34,677 bases of DNA from a virus. The stretch lies in IMG/VR virus record IMGVR_UViG_3300025898_000025, positions 1 through 34,677 of that record; one strand, given 5' to 3'. The translations under genes were made by a program, and so were the position numbers. Under the pieces are notes generated by a model. The model saw only the letters and a list, made by a program, of their open reading frames with translations, had not been told where the DNA came from and did no database searches. This document shows, piece after piece, positions 20,496-28,091 of the stretch (positions within the stretch are counted from its first letter, which is position 1; every line of letters starts with the position of its first letter).

Positions 20496-20870
20496 TCAGA
20501 TCTCTTGGCTGCGGTTCCAGTCGGCGATCGCGCGAGCCACGGCCCGGTTGTCGTTGTCGGCCAGCGCCTGGATGATCTCGCTCAGCGCGTGGACGGCCGC
20601 GTCGCGGTCGCTCTCGTACATATCGGCCTTGTCCTGCAGGTCGGCCAGCTGCTTCTCCAGGTCGTGCGCCCGGTCGTTGTGCGCGGACGCCGCCCGGCTC
20701 AGCCGGATCCGGTCGGCCACCAGCTCGGCGAACGCCGTCCCGCCGCGCGTGATCCGCGCGGCCAGGTCGTGCACCAGCTCGCCGCTGCCGTTCGGCAGCG
20801 CCCGGCCCAGATCGTCCTGCACCTGGGCGATCAGCTCGGTGACGGGCCGCTGCCGCTCGTGCTGGTCCAT
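20496..20870 (-). CDS. Coiled-coil protein
   Basis: A 124-residue, wholly helical protein. Residues about 65-100 (HDLEKQLADLQDKADMYESD) form a clear coiled coil. ATG at 20870 with GAGGAGGGG. It overlaps the preceding gene by 40 nt. Function unknown. Confidence 0.75.
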   Translation of the reverse strand: MDQHERQRPVTELIAQVQDDLGRALPNGSGELVHDLAARITRGGTAFAELVADRIRLSRAASAHNDRAHDLEKQLADLQDKADMYESDRDAAVHALSEIIQALADNDNRAVARAIADWNRSQEI

Positions 20871-21118
20871 GTCCCCTCCTCTATCCGGGCGAGCGTGTCG
20901 CCCTCGACTGTCTTGAACATCTCGCCCAGTTTGGACAGCGTCTCGATAGCCTCGACCTCCTGCATCAGCAGGTTGCCCAGGTGAGCCGCCTGCGCGGCCT
21001 GCTCCGGGGTCATCCGGGGCAGCGCCTCGACTGTGCGACGCATCATCTCCTCGGCCTCCTGGCGATAGGTGCTCTCACCTCGGGCGATCCGCCCGGCCGC
21101 CTCCTGCGACCACCTCAC
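20831..21118 (-). CDS. Small helical protein
   Basis: A 95-residue protein from the GTG of a GTGA overlap. Helical, with TPEQAAQAAHLGNLLMQEV and EAIETLSKLGEMFK; the Ser/Gly/Pro tail lies in the overlap with the next gene. No recognised family and a weak ribosome site, so translation is probably coupled to the upstream gene. Confidence 0.65.
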   Translation of the reverse strand: MRWSQEAAGRIARGESTYRQEAEEMMRRTVEALPRMTPEQAAQAAHLGNLLMQEVEAIETLSKLGEMFKTVEGDTLARIEEGTWTSTSGSGPSPS

Positions 21119-21264
21119 AGCGACCGCCGCTGGACGATCCGGAGCACCCAGGCGCCGCAGCGCGGGCACGCATAGGACTTGATCCACGTGCCTCCGGACC
21201 CGCCCGACCAGCTGGCCATCTTCCGGTCCGGGTGGCCGATCAGCGCGCACAGCAGCCGCCTCAC
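21115..21264 (-). CDS. 49-residue zinc-binding protein
   Basis: GTG start in a GTGA overlap. Its ribosome site is the GGGAGGGG of dispersed-repeat copy B. CALIGHPDRK and later CPRCGAW suggest a small zinc fold like the many short RHxW/CxxCG proteins of actinophages. Very small, but the overlap geometry at both ends supports it. Confidence 0.6.
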   Translation of the reverse strand: MRRLLCALIGHPDRKMASWSGGSGGTWIKSYACPRCGAWVLRIVQRRSL

Positions 21265-21602
21265 TGCGCCACCCCTCCCGCGTCCGCTTCCGACTGAACA
21301 CTGACCGTGGTCCGCCGGACGCCCTGGGGGGTCAGCCGGATCTCGTGCGTGGCCGGTCGCCTGCCGACGTGCAGGGTGATCATGCCGTTCTGGGCCAGCC
21401 GCTTGAACATCAGCATGGTGCAGCTGTAGGACTTCCCGGCCGCGCCGAAGGTGCAGCGCCGGTGGTCCCGGGTGTCGGCCACCACCGGGATGTCGCTGTA
21501 GCGCTGATCGTCCCGGGCCACGGCGTCCACCGTCCGGCGGATGTCGTGCAGCGCCTTGCGCTGGGTGTCGGGCAAGTACATTCCCCTACTCGCCCGGGTC
21601 AT
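21261..21602 (-). CDS. Small winged-helix-like protein, paralogue family
   Basis: A 113-residue protein. The last third (THEIRLTPQGVRR) matches the C-termini of the genes at 22077 (FISLTPEGIRT) and 22324 (TVQLTEQGVRH), a pattern like the wing of MarR/PadR-type winged helices. ATG at 21602 with GGAGAAGG; the ATG at 21581 is an alternative. Its C-terminal tail VSVQSEADAGGVAQ is encoded by dispersed-repeat copy B and matches the gene at 213-446. Confidence 0.7.
   Translation of the reverse strand: MTRASRGMYLPDTQRKALHDIRRTVDAVARDDQRYSDIPVVADTRDHRRCTFGAAGKSYSCTMLMFKRLAQNGMITLHVGRRPATHEIRLTPQGVRRTTVSVQSEADAGGVAQ
21267..21300 (-). repeat. Dispersed G-rich repeat, copy B
   Basis: GTCAGTGTTCAGTCGG, 10 nt, GGGAGGGGTGGCG. 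It is nearly identical to copy A, including the position over a gene end and the next gene start. Confidence 0.75.
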
Positions 21603-22080
21603 CGACCTTCTCCACCCAGTCCGCGTCGTCGGTGTAGACCGTGGCCGCGCCGGATTCGAAGCATACCGGGCGCCACGGTCCGTGCGGGCCCTGCCTGCCG
21701 AATCCCATGGCCATCAGCTCGCTGCCGTCCGGCACGGCCGCGACGTGGGTGCAGCGGAAGGTCCGTATCAGCTCGGGCGCCCGAAAGGGCTTGTTTTCGA
21801 CGTAGTCCCGACCCGGCTTGAAAAACTCGGCGGCAGGCTCGTCGCCCCCGTCCGTGCTGCCGCCGTCGACGGCGGTGACGTTGCCCTCGTAGCGGAGGAC
21901 GAACCGGGTCGAGTTGTCCGGCAGGACGTAGCCGTCGACCACGGTGACCCAGTGCTCGCCCTCCTTGACGTCCAGGTGGGCCACCCCCTCCAGCTCGATG
22001 ACGACCCGGCTGGAGGGGGTGGTGGTCCAGGGGCCGTGGGTGATCACCGTGCCCCGGCCCTCGTTGGTGGGGGTGCTCAT
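21586..22080 (-). CDS. Hypothetical protein, 164 residues
   Basis: Beta-rich (SRVVIELEGVAHLDVKEG, HWVTVVDGYVLPDNSTRFVLRYEG), then a loop-rich middle and a C-terminus with two Cys (FRCTHVAAVP, RPVCFESG). No recognised family. ATG at 22080 with GGAAGGG upstream and a 4-nt overlap with the previous gene. Confidence 0.7.
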   Translation of the reverse strand: MSTPTNEGRGTVITHGPWTTTPSSRVVIELEGVAHLDVKEGEHWVTVVDGYVLPDNSTRFVLRYEGNVTAVDGGSTDGGDEPAAEFFKPGRDYVENKPFRAPELIRTFRCTHVAAVPDGSELMAMGFGRQGPHGPWRPVCFESGAATVYTDDADWVEKVDDPGE

Positions 22081-22331
22081 GTCCTGATCCCTTCCGGTGT
22101 GAGTGAGATGAATGTACCGCCGTAGTCGCCCCGGTGGTACGCGGCCAGCCGTGCCCGGACCAGGGCGTGGAACGTGGCCGGGTTCCAGCCCGGACCCGTC
22201 CGGCCGCCGGGGCGCCAGAACTGGCGGTTGGTCTGGTAGACCAGGATCCGCTCCCCCGTGTGGCGGGTCCGCTTCTGCAGATAGCGCAACAGGGCGGCCT
22301 CCGTGCGGGTCAGATCCCTGACCTCAGACAT
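22077..22331 (-). CDS. Small winged-helix-like protein, paralogue family
   Basis: An 84-residue protein. DLTRTEAALLRYLQKRT at the N-terminus parallels ELARTEVNLLRRIYREA in the next upstream gene, and both end with an L-T-x-x-G-x-R wing motif. ATG at 22331 with TAGGTGG. Probably a small DNA-binding protein; inference from the pattern. Confidence 0.7.
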   Translation of the reverse strand: MSEVRDLTRTEAALLRYLQKRTRHTGERILVYQTNRQFWRPGGRTGPGWNPATFHALVRARLAAYHRGDYGGTFISLTPEGIRT

Positions 22332-22674
22332 CGGGCCACCTAAGCGAGGCGTGACGGACGCCCTGCTCGGTCAGCTGGACCGTGACGCGGCCCGGCCGCA
22401 TCTGGATACCGATCAGGTCCCGGTGCATCAGCCGGACGAACGTCAGGCTGCTGGCAGCAGTGATGGACCCGTCCGAGATCCGCCACGCCCCGTGCTCGTT
22501 GACGTGTACGGACATCCTGACCTGATGGATGTACCGATCCGTGTTGCGCTCGCTGCGAAAGCGCAGAGACGCCTCGCGGTAGATCCGGCGCAACAGATTG
22601 ACCTCGGTGCGGGCCAGCTCGGGCGTGCGGATCTCCAGCACGCCGGGCACGTCGGTGGCGACGATCTCAGCCAC
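22324..22674 (-). CDS. Small winged-helix-like protein, paralogue family
   Basis: A 116-residue protein. RTEVNLLRRIYREASLRF is the first helix, MHRDLIGIQMRPGRVTVQLTEQGVR the C-terminal wing. Related to the genes at 22077 and 21261. GTG start with GGAGGAGG nine nt upstream, overlapping the preceding stop. Confidence 0.7.
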   Translation of the reverse strand: MAEIVATDVPGVLEIRTPELARTEVNLLRRIYREASLRFRSERNTDRYIHQVRMSVHVNEHGAWRISDGSITAASSLTFVRLMHRDLIGIQMRPGRVTVQLTEQGVRHASLRWPDV

Positions 22675-22873
22675 GCCTGCTCCTCCTCCTTCGGGGCCAG
22701 ACTCCGAGACGGTCGTTCTCCTCCTTGACGCTGTGCCACAGCGTGACCTGGCCCATGTTGAACAGGTCGCACTCCAGGTTGCGGCGCCGACGGCGGAACC
22801 GGTACTCGGCGAACTGGCCCGTGAGCCGCATGCCCGCCAGCGTCCGTATGAATCTGGCGTCAGACCGGCGCAT
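22667..22873 (-). CDS. Small basic protein
   Basis: A 68-residue, strongly Arg-rich protein (YRFRRRRRNLECDLF, and a PRRRRSRRG tail). The first helix (DARFIRTLAGMRLTG) may be related to the neighbouring winged-helix-like genes. ATG in a TGATG overlap with the helicase stop. Nucleic-acid binding is likely from charge alone. Confidence 0.65.
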   Translation of the reverse strand: MRRSDARFIRTLAGMRLTGQFAEYRFRRRRRNLECDLFNMGQVTLWHSVKEENDRLGVWPRRRRSRRG

Positions 22874-24819
22874 CAGTCCGCACCCCGCGCCGAGCGCAGC
22901 CCGGCGAAGAAGGCGGCGACCTCGTCCACCGACGACACCAGCGGGGCGGGGGGCAGGGCGCGGCGTACCGCCGACGCCCACCCGGCCCGCATGCGCGGGT
23001 CCAGGATGGCGACCGCTCCGGCGTCGTCGACCGACCGGATTAGGCGGCCGAACGCCTGGATCAGGACCAGCGACATCTCGGGGATGCTGACCCGGCGGAA
23101 GTCCGACCCCTTGCCGAACCGCTTGACCGTAAGGGCGCACCGGGCCTTGAACACCGGGTCGTCCGGGACGGGGAACGGCATCTTGTCGATCACGACCAGG
23201 CGGCAGGTGTCCCCGGCGAAGTCGACGCCCGTGAAGAAGCTGCGGGTGGCGAACAGGACCGAGTCGGCGTGATCGGCGAACTGGCGGGCCAGCTCACGGT
23301 TGGGCGTACCGGCGCCCTGCAGGAATACCGGGAGCCCGTGCCTGCCCAGCCGGGGGCGCAGCGCGTCGTGCGCCTCGCGCATGGCCGAGGTGCTGGTGAA
23401 CAGCAGCAGCGCGCCGCCGCCCGACACCAGGACCAGGTCGTACATCTGGTCCTGGGCCCATCCGCGCCAGTGCGGGTCCCTGGGCATCGGGGCGTCCGAC
23501 GGGGGCAGCATCAGCCGGGCCTGCTTCGAGTAGTCGAAGGGCGTGCCGACATCCAGGCTGTCGTACTTGGACAGTCCGGCCCGGCGGGCCACGTAGGTCA
23601 CGTCGCCGTTTATGCCCAGGGTGGCGCTGGTCAGGACGGTCGGCTTGCCCAGCTCCCACACGGCCGCGTGCAGGAAGCCGCCGACCTCGACCGGGGCGAT
23701 CTTCATCTCGACCCGGCCGCCGCGCCCTGCCTCCATCCACGTCACCCCCCCATGGTCCGTGTTCCGACTGAAGCCGGACATGTCCGCCGTCAGCCCGTCC
23801 ACCCGGCGCGCGAACTCGCAGACGCGGTCGATCTCGCCGTCCTCGTCCGGCTCGGGGTCCTCGCACCGGCAGTCGGCGTCCTGGGCCGCCGTGTCGATCG
23901 TGCGCAGCAGGTCGGTCAGGCGGGCGGCCTCGGCCTGGTCGTCGACGTCCAGCTCGGCCGTGCGGGACTTGGGGTTGTCCTCGAAGAATCGCTGCAGGCG
24001 GCCGAACCAGGTGGCGGCCCGGTCGCGCAGCTCGTCGACCGCCTTCTGGGCTGCGTCCGGGTAGTGGCCCTCGATCCGGGAGCAGGTGTTCAGGATTCGT
24101 CCCAGGGTGACCGACACCGTCAGTCCGTCGGCGACGATGGAGGGCATCTCGTGGGCCTCGTCCACCACCAGGTAGTCGTACTCGCCCAGGATTCCGGCCG
24201 CGCCGTTGGTCATCGCGCGCAGACGCAGGTCCTGGGTCAATAGGCTGGTGTTCACGACCAGGACCGTGGCGCGCAGAGCGCGGGACTTGGCCCGCTCCGA
24301 GTAGCACTCCCGGCCGAACGGGCAGCGCTTGCGCCCGATGCAGCCCTCGGCGTCGGTGGTCAGCTCGCGCCACTCGCGGTCGTCGACCGGCTGCACCAGG
24401 TCCTGCCGCTCGCCGTCGGTGCCCTCCTTGACGTAGGCGCCGCCGTTCTTGTCGGCCTCGCGCAGGCAGACGTAGTTGCTGCGCCCCTTCAGAACGGCGA
24501 AGGTCAGCTCGGGGAACAGCGTATCGCGCAGGGTCGGCAGGTCCTTGCCCGCGATCTGGTCCTGCAGCGCCTTGGTGCTGACGCTGACGACCACGCGCTT
24601 GCGGACGCGCAGGGCCTGCGCGATGATGGGGATCAGGTAGCCCAGGCTCTTGCCGACGCCGCAGCCTGCCTGCGCCAGCAGGACTCGGTGCTTGGCCTCG
24701 CCCCGGACGGTCAGCTGCACGGCCTCAGCCATCCGACGTTGCTGCGGACGCACGGAGAACCCGGGCCACTGCTCGGTCAGGGCCGCTTCGGCCTCGTGCC
24801 AGCTCTGAATGGAAGTCAT
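22873..24819 (-). CDS. DinG/XPD-type 4Fe-4S superfamily 2 DNA helicase
   Basis: A 648-residue protein. Walker A is AGCGVGKS at 51-58, and the Walker B/DEAH box is at 220-223. Four cysteines (118, 160, 166, 172) lie between them, as in the iron-sulphur domain of XPD/DinG. Motif VI is QAFGRLIRS at about residue 590. It unwinds DNA 5' to 3' with ATP and would serve replication or repair. The ATG at 24819 has no ribosome site but lies 6 nt after the -10 TAGACT, so the mRNA is predicted leaderless. It heads the longest operon of the window, with small genes down to 17.3 kb. Confidence 0.9.
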   Translation of the reverse strand: MTSIQSWHEAEAALTEQWPGFSVRPQQRRMAEAVQLTVRGEAKHRVLLAQAGCGVGKSLGYLIPIIAQALRVRKRVVVSVSTKALQDQIAGKDLPTLRDTLFPELTFAVLKGRSNYVCLREADKNGGAYVKEGTDGERQDLVQPVDDREWRELTTDAEGCIGRKRCPFGRECYSERAKSRALRATVLVVNTSLLTQDLRLRAMTNGAAGILGEYDYLVVDEAHEMPSIVADGLTVSVTLGRILNTCSRIEGHYPDAAQKAVDELRDRAATWFGRLQRFFEDNPKSRTAELDVDDQAEAARLTDLLRTIDTAAQDADCRCEDPEPDEDGEIDRVCEFARRVDGLTADMSGFSRNTDHGGVTWMEAGRGGRVEMKIAPVEVGGFLHAAVWELGKPTVLTSATLGINGDVTYVARRAGLSKYDSLDVGTPFDYSKQARLMLPPSDAPMPRDPHWRGWAQDQMYDLVLVSGGGALLLFTSTSAMREAHDALRPRLGRHGLPVFLQGAGTPNRELARQFADHADSVLFATRSFFTGVDFAGDTCRLVVIDKMPFPVPDDPVFKARCALTVKRFGKGSDFRRVSIPEMSLVLIQAFGRLIRSVDDAGAVAILDPRMRAGWASAVRRALPPAPLVSSVDEVAAFFAGLRSARGAD

Positions 24820-24825
24820 AGGAGT

Positions 24826-24856
24826 AGTCTATCGTCCGATTTGTCAGGGTGTCAAG
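24826..24856 (-). promoter_or_regulatory. Leaderless promoter with operator for the helicase operon
   Basis: TTGACA, 18 bp, TAGACT on the minus strand, then 6 nt to the ATG. The palindrome TTGAC-N5-GACAA has one mismatch. Confidence 0.8.
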
Positions 24857-24868
24857 GGCCGGAGGCCG

Positions 24869-25066
24869 TCAGATCTCGTCCGGCGGCGACAGCAGGCAGC
24901 GGTGCGTCTTGCTATCTACCTGCTTGGCCTGGAGGGCCACCTGGGCCAGAGTGGCGTGGGACAGTGCCCGGATAAGCAGAGCGGTCTCCCGGGACGTCCC
25001 GCGCACCAGCTCGCTCTCGGCTAGGTACCGCTCGGCGCGGTGGTAGTGGTGCCTCTCGTCTGCCAT
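24869..25066 (-). CDS. Small hypothetical helical protein, leaderless gene
   Basis: A 65-residue protein from the ATG at 25066, which lies 6 nt after TGGACT and has no ribosome site. Helical and His/Glu-rich at the start (DERHHYHRAERYLAESEL), then ALLIRALSHATLAQVALQAK. No recognised family. It lies between the helicase and the possible origin. Confidence 0.65.
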   Translation of the reverse strand: MADERHHYHRAERYLAESELVRGTSRETALLIRALSHATLAQVALQAKQVDSKTHRCLLSPPDEI

Positions 25067-25072
25067 GGGCGC

Positions 25073-25103
25073 AGTCCACCATGCCCCTTGACCGGCCGTC
25101 CAG
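25073..25103 (-). promoter_or_regulatory. Leaderless promoter with operator
   Basis: CTTGAC-N5-GTCCAG (one mismatch) over the -35 TGGACG. 18 bp, TGGACT, 6 nt, ATG at 25066. It abuts the left arm of the origin-like inverted repeat. Confidence 0.65.
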
Positions 25104-25105
25104 CG

Positions 25106-25127
25106 CCCACAACGGCACAACGCCTCC
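25106..25127. repeat. Left arm of a 22-bp inverted repeat
   Basis: It matches the complement of 25209-25230 at 21 of 22 positions. Each arm contains two CACAACG heptamers. Confidence 0.8.
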
Positions 25128-25208
25128 CGAGCAGACACCCCACATACACACGTAGCACGGACGCGCGGACGCGGACGGACGCGTACACGTACGAGGGGCG
25201 TATTTCCC

Positions 25209-25230
25209 GGAGGCGTTGTGGCGTTGTGGG
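25209..25230. repeat. Right arm of a 22-bp inverted repeat
   Basis: The partner of 25106-25127, 81 bp away, with two CGTTGTG heptamers at 25214 and 25222. Confidence 0.8.
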
Positions 25231-25272
25231 AGTACGGAAGCGCCGGTCATGGCATATACGGACGACAACGGA

Positions 25273-25311
25273 ACACATGTTGTTCTCTCTGTTGTGAGAG
25301 AGAGCATGTGT
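25273..25311. repeat. Nested inverted repeat
   Basis: ACACATG/CATGTGT outer arms and TCTCTCT/AGAGAGA inner arms around GTTGTG. It could extrude as a cruciform or fold in RNA. Confidence 0.65.
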
Positions 25312-25412
25312 TGTGGGGATTGAAAGACTGCAGCGGCAGTGGCTCTTCGTGATTGTTACATCACTATCATAGTTACTGGATGTCACTGTGCGTGACTCCT
25401 CGTACATACAAC

Positions 25413-25447
25413 ACCGCCCCCCGGTCCTACAACAGGTGGGGGGCGGT
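25413..25447 (-). terminator. Terminator-like hairpin after the primase-polymerase
   Basis: ACCGCCCCCC pairs perfectly with GGGGGGCGGT across a 15-nt loop, a few bases after the stop of the gene at 25453. The following RNA (GTGTTGTATGT) is U-rich for this genome. Confidence 0.65.
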
Positions 25448-25452
25448 TGTCG

Positions 25453-27963
25453 CTACAGGTCGTAGCCGGACGATGACACTACTCGCTGTGACCACTCGGG
25501 CGGTAGCTCCCAGTACCGGCGTCCCTCGGCCTTGCCCAGCAGGGACCTGCCGACCTCGCGCATCCGGCTGCCCTCGCATCCGATGGCCTTGAGTTCCTTG
25601 CGGATCGAGTCGGCCGTGCCGAGCTGCTGCTCGCGGTCGGTCAGGTTCTTGCGCTCGCGCCACAGGTCCGCCGTCTGCTCCACCGAGACCCACAGGGTGC
25701 GCCGGGTGCTGTCCCAGAACACCGGGGACCAGCCCTTGGCGCTGGTGGGCACCCCTCCGGAGCTAGCGGCGCGCAGCACCCACGGCAGGATCTCGCTCAC
25801 CGCGAGGTTAGCCGCCCCCTCGTCGAACCTCTCGGAACACCACTTGTCGACCAGTGCGGCGTGGCCGATGTCTCCGGTGACCGCCTCCAGCACGCGAGCG
25901 CCCGTGCGCAGGATGCTGAGCTTGTCGGCGTGGCGCCCCCCGGTGTCCTTGAGGTCGGGCATCTGGGACAGGACGGGCGTGCCCGCGTCCAGGATCAGGG
26001 ATACGACCGACCCGGCCAGGTCGGTCAGCCCGCCCACTCGGCCGCCGTATTTGGCGGTCAGGGCCACGATATCGTCCCACTGCAGACGGGACGGGTCGAT
26101 CAGGCTGCGGCGGTCCCGGGGGGTGGAGAACTCCAGCCGGACCGCCCGGTCGCGCATCGCCTTCTCGGACATCATGGTGCCGCTGCCCTCGCCCGAGATC
26201 ATGATCGGGCTGATCAGCTGCTGGTTGGTGGTGCCGACGTTGTCCGCGTCCTTCTTGCCCCGGCTGCCCTCGGAGGTGGCCTGCCGGACCACATCGGCTA
26301 TCTGGGACACCTTGACGTCGGTCATGTCGTCCAGCCAGGCGATGCCGTTGCGGTGCGCGGCCACCGCGTCGCGGAAACTGGCCGGAGTGTGCTGCCCGGC
26401 GCCGTCCATCGACCCGGCCAGGGCGACCATCATGGCGAAGAATCCCGTGGTCTTGCCGGACTCGCTGCCCGCGTCCAGCATCATGAACGGGAACATCGAG
26501 CAGGGGTACCGGCCCTTGAGCAGGGCCATGGCCCACCAGGACCCGAACACGCTGGCCACCGTCTCGTCCTGGAAGGTCAGCACCTCGCGCAGGATCTCGC
26601 GCGCCGTGCCGCGATCCGCCATCCCGTACCGGTACCGCACATGCCCGCGCAGATAGTCGGCCGGGACCAGCGCGCCATGCGGCTCTACGCCACCCCCTCC
26701 CAGGATGCCCTCCGGAATCACGAAACTGCCGTCGGCCTGGTGTCCGTAGTGGGGGGTCTGCTCAGCGGCCGGGGCGTCCTGGGACATCAGGTACCTAAGC
26801 AGCCGGGTGTTGGACGACACCTTGCACGAGTCGTTGGCCGGGGGAGCGATGCTGGCGTGGTGGGCGGTCAGCCAGACCGTGAGCCTGTAGATGTTGCCCA
26901 GGATGTCGGCCGGGAGCGGCTCGTTCTCGTAGATGGTGTGGCCGGTGACCAGGTCCACGTAGAACGTGCGCTCGTCGTCGTCCTGCACGATCCGGCGGGC
27001 GCGCAGCTCGAAGTCGGACCACTCGGCCACCCGGACCAGGCCGTCCTCACCCTTGACGGTGGTGTACAGCCTGCCGTCCCGGGCGGCCAGGAATCCGCTG
27101 TCGGCCTCGAAGATCAGCCCGGCGCCGGAGTGCTGCTTGGCCCAGATGGAGTCGGCGACCTTCAGGGCCTCGGCCTCGTCGAGAGGGTCGTCCAGGGTCG
27201 TGCCCAGGTGGCGCACCAGCGCGGTGTAGCCGTCCTGCATCGGCGCCGGGAACAGCTTGGCCAGGTGACCAGCCACCTGGGTCAGCCAGTTGTTGCGGCC
27301 GTCGCCCTCGGAGGACGGCGGGCTCTCGATCAGATTGCGCAGCAGGGATTTTACGTTGCTATTCTGACGCTTGTGTGCGCTGCTCGGCCTGCTGGCGTTG
27401 CTGGGCTTCAGTTCGACAACGTTTGAATCTTCAGTAGGCTTATCGGACCGGAGGGGGTGGCGCAGGCACTCCGGGGCGTCCAGCAGATCGCCCCCCGCCC
27501 ACTCGTACCGGCGGCCGGTGGCGTGGACCGACGGCGGTATCACCACCCCCCCACCGTCCCCACGGAAGTCGTACCCCAGATCGTTGTCCGAATGCCCCGG
27601 CCACTCCCGCTCGTCCGTGTCGGGGATGCGGAAGTGCAGATGGACGCCGCGTCCGGTGGTGACCTTGAGCGCCCTGTCGTATAGATCTCCCAGCACCTCG
27701 CGCCAGCGCTGCTCGGCCTGGTCGCTGTCGATATCCAGGACCACCCGCCTGCTGATCTGGCCCGTGGCCAGCCACAGCCCCTTGGCCTCGTCGCCCTTGG
27801 CGAACGCCAGCCTGGGCCAGGGCTGCATGCGCTTGGCGACCCAGGTGCTGCGCCACTTGACACCGAGATCGCCCGGATTCTTTCCGCCCTCGGGCAACGG
27901 GAAGACGTACAGCCCCTCGGCCGCCAGTCTCTCCCATTCCCCCCGAACCGTGCCGTCGGACAA
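25453..27963 (-). CDS. Primase-polymerase / superfamily 3-like helicase
   Basis: An 836-residue fusion. The N-terminus (about 10-165) is an archaeo-eukaryotic primase (Prim-Pol) domain: VVLDID with Asp77 and Asp79, GRGVHLHFRIP with His108, and DFRGDGGGVVIPPS. The C-terminal ATPase has Walker A AGSESGKTT at 498-506 and Walker B IAWLDD ending at 546. Such proteins prime and unwind phage DNA at the origin. The TTG start is chosen for AAGGAG eight nt upstream. It lies next to the repeat region at 25.1-25.4 kb, which may be its origin. Confidence 0.9.
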   Translation of the reverse strand: MSDGTVRGEWERLAAEGLYVFPLPEGGKNPGDLGVKWRSTWVAKRMQPWPRLAFAKGDEAKGLWLATGQISRRVVLDIDSDQAEQRWREVLGDLYDRALKVTTGRGVHLHFRIPDTDEREWPGHSDNDLGYDFRGDGGGVVIPPSVHATGRRYEWAGGDLLDAPECLRHPLRSDKPTEDSNVVELKPSNASRPSSAHKRQNSNVKSLLRNLIESPPSSEGDGRNNWLTQVAGHLAKLFPAPMQDGYTALVRHLGTTLDDPLDEAEALKVADSIWAKQHSGAGLIFEADSGFLAARDGRLYTTVKGEDGLVRVAEWSDFELRARRIVQDDDERTFYVDLVTGHTIYENEPLPADILGNIYRLTVWLTAHHASIAPPANDSCKVSSNTRLLRYLMSQDAPAAEQTPHYGHQADGSFVIPEGILGGGGVEPHGALVPADYLRGHVRYRYGMADRGTAREILREVLTFQDETVASVFGSWWAMALLKGRYPCSMFPFMMLDAGSESGKTTGFFAMMVALAGSMDGAGQHTPASFRDAVAAHRNGIAWLDDMTDVKVSQIADVVRQATSEGSRGKKDADNVGTTNQQLISPIMISGEGSGTMMSEKAMRDRAVRLEFSTPRDRRSLIDPSRLQWDDIVALTAKYGGRVGGLTDLAGSVVSLILDAGTPVLSQMPDLKDTGGRHADKLSILRTGARVLEAVTGDIGHAALVDKWCSERFDEGAANLAVSEILPWVLRAASSGGVPTSAKGWSPVFWDSTRRTLWVSVEQTADLWRERKNLTDREQQLGTADSIRKELKAIGCEGSRMREVGRSLLGKAEGRRYWELPPEWSQRVVSSSGYDL

Positions 27964-28011
27964 CGCAGGTGCTCCTTGCCTCTACACATACGGACGTACT
28001 CACACAGTGTA

Positions 28012-28025
28012 GTCCCCCGGGGGAC
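28012..28025. repeat. 14-bp perfect palindrome
   Basis: GTCCCCCGGGGGAC just upstream of TACACT (a possible -10 on the minus strand) and about 50 bp before the primase-polymerase start. No TTGAC operator is seen here. It may be a separate regulatory site. Confidence 0.45.
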
Positions 28026-28029
28026 GGGC

Positions 28030-28063
28030 GGACCCGCCGCCCTTGGTACAGGGCGACGGGTCC
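28030..28063 (-). terminator. Terminator-like hairpin after the SSB-like gene
   Basis: GGACCCG plus GCCCT-type arms (13 bp with one mismatch) around TGGTAC. A second GCGCG hairpin lies between it and the stop of the gene at 28092. Confidence 0.6.
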
Positions 28064-28091
28064 GATCCGCGCGCTTCGCGCGTGCGCGGTC

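Larger units (their letters stand above)
25104..25412. other. Non-coding repeat region, candidate replication origin
   Basis: About 310 bases without a supported gene, and the most AT-rich stretch nearby (from 25320 it includes TTGTTACATCACTATCATAG). It holds a long inverted repeat, CACAACG heptamers, GGACGC repeats near 25160-25190 and a nested hairpin at 25273-25311. It sits between the helicase and the primase-polymerase. Origin function is inference. Confidence 0.5.

Noticed and set aside
25104-25412. CRISPR array or coding gene in the repeat region
   Set aside because: The repeats are few, short and inverted rather than regularly spaced direct repeats, and no frame there has a ribosome site or protein-like composition.
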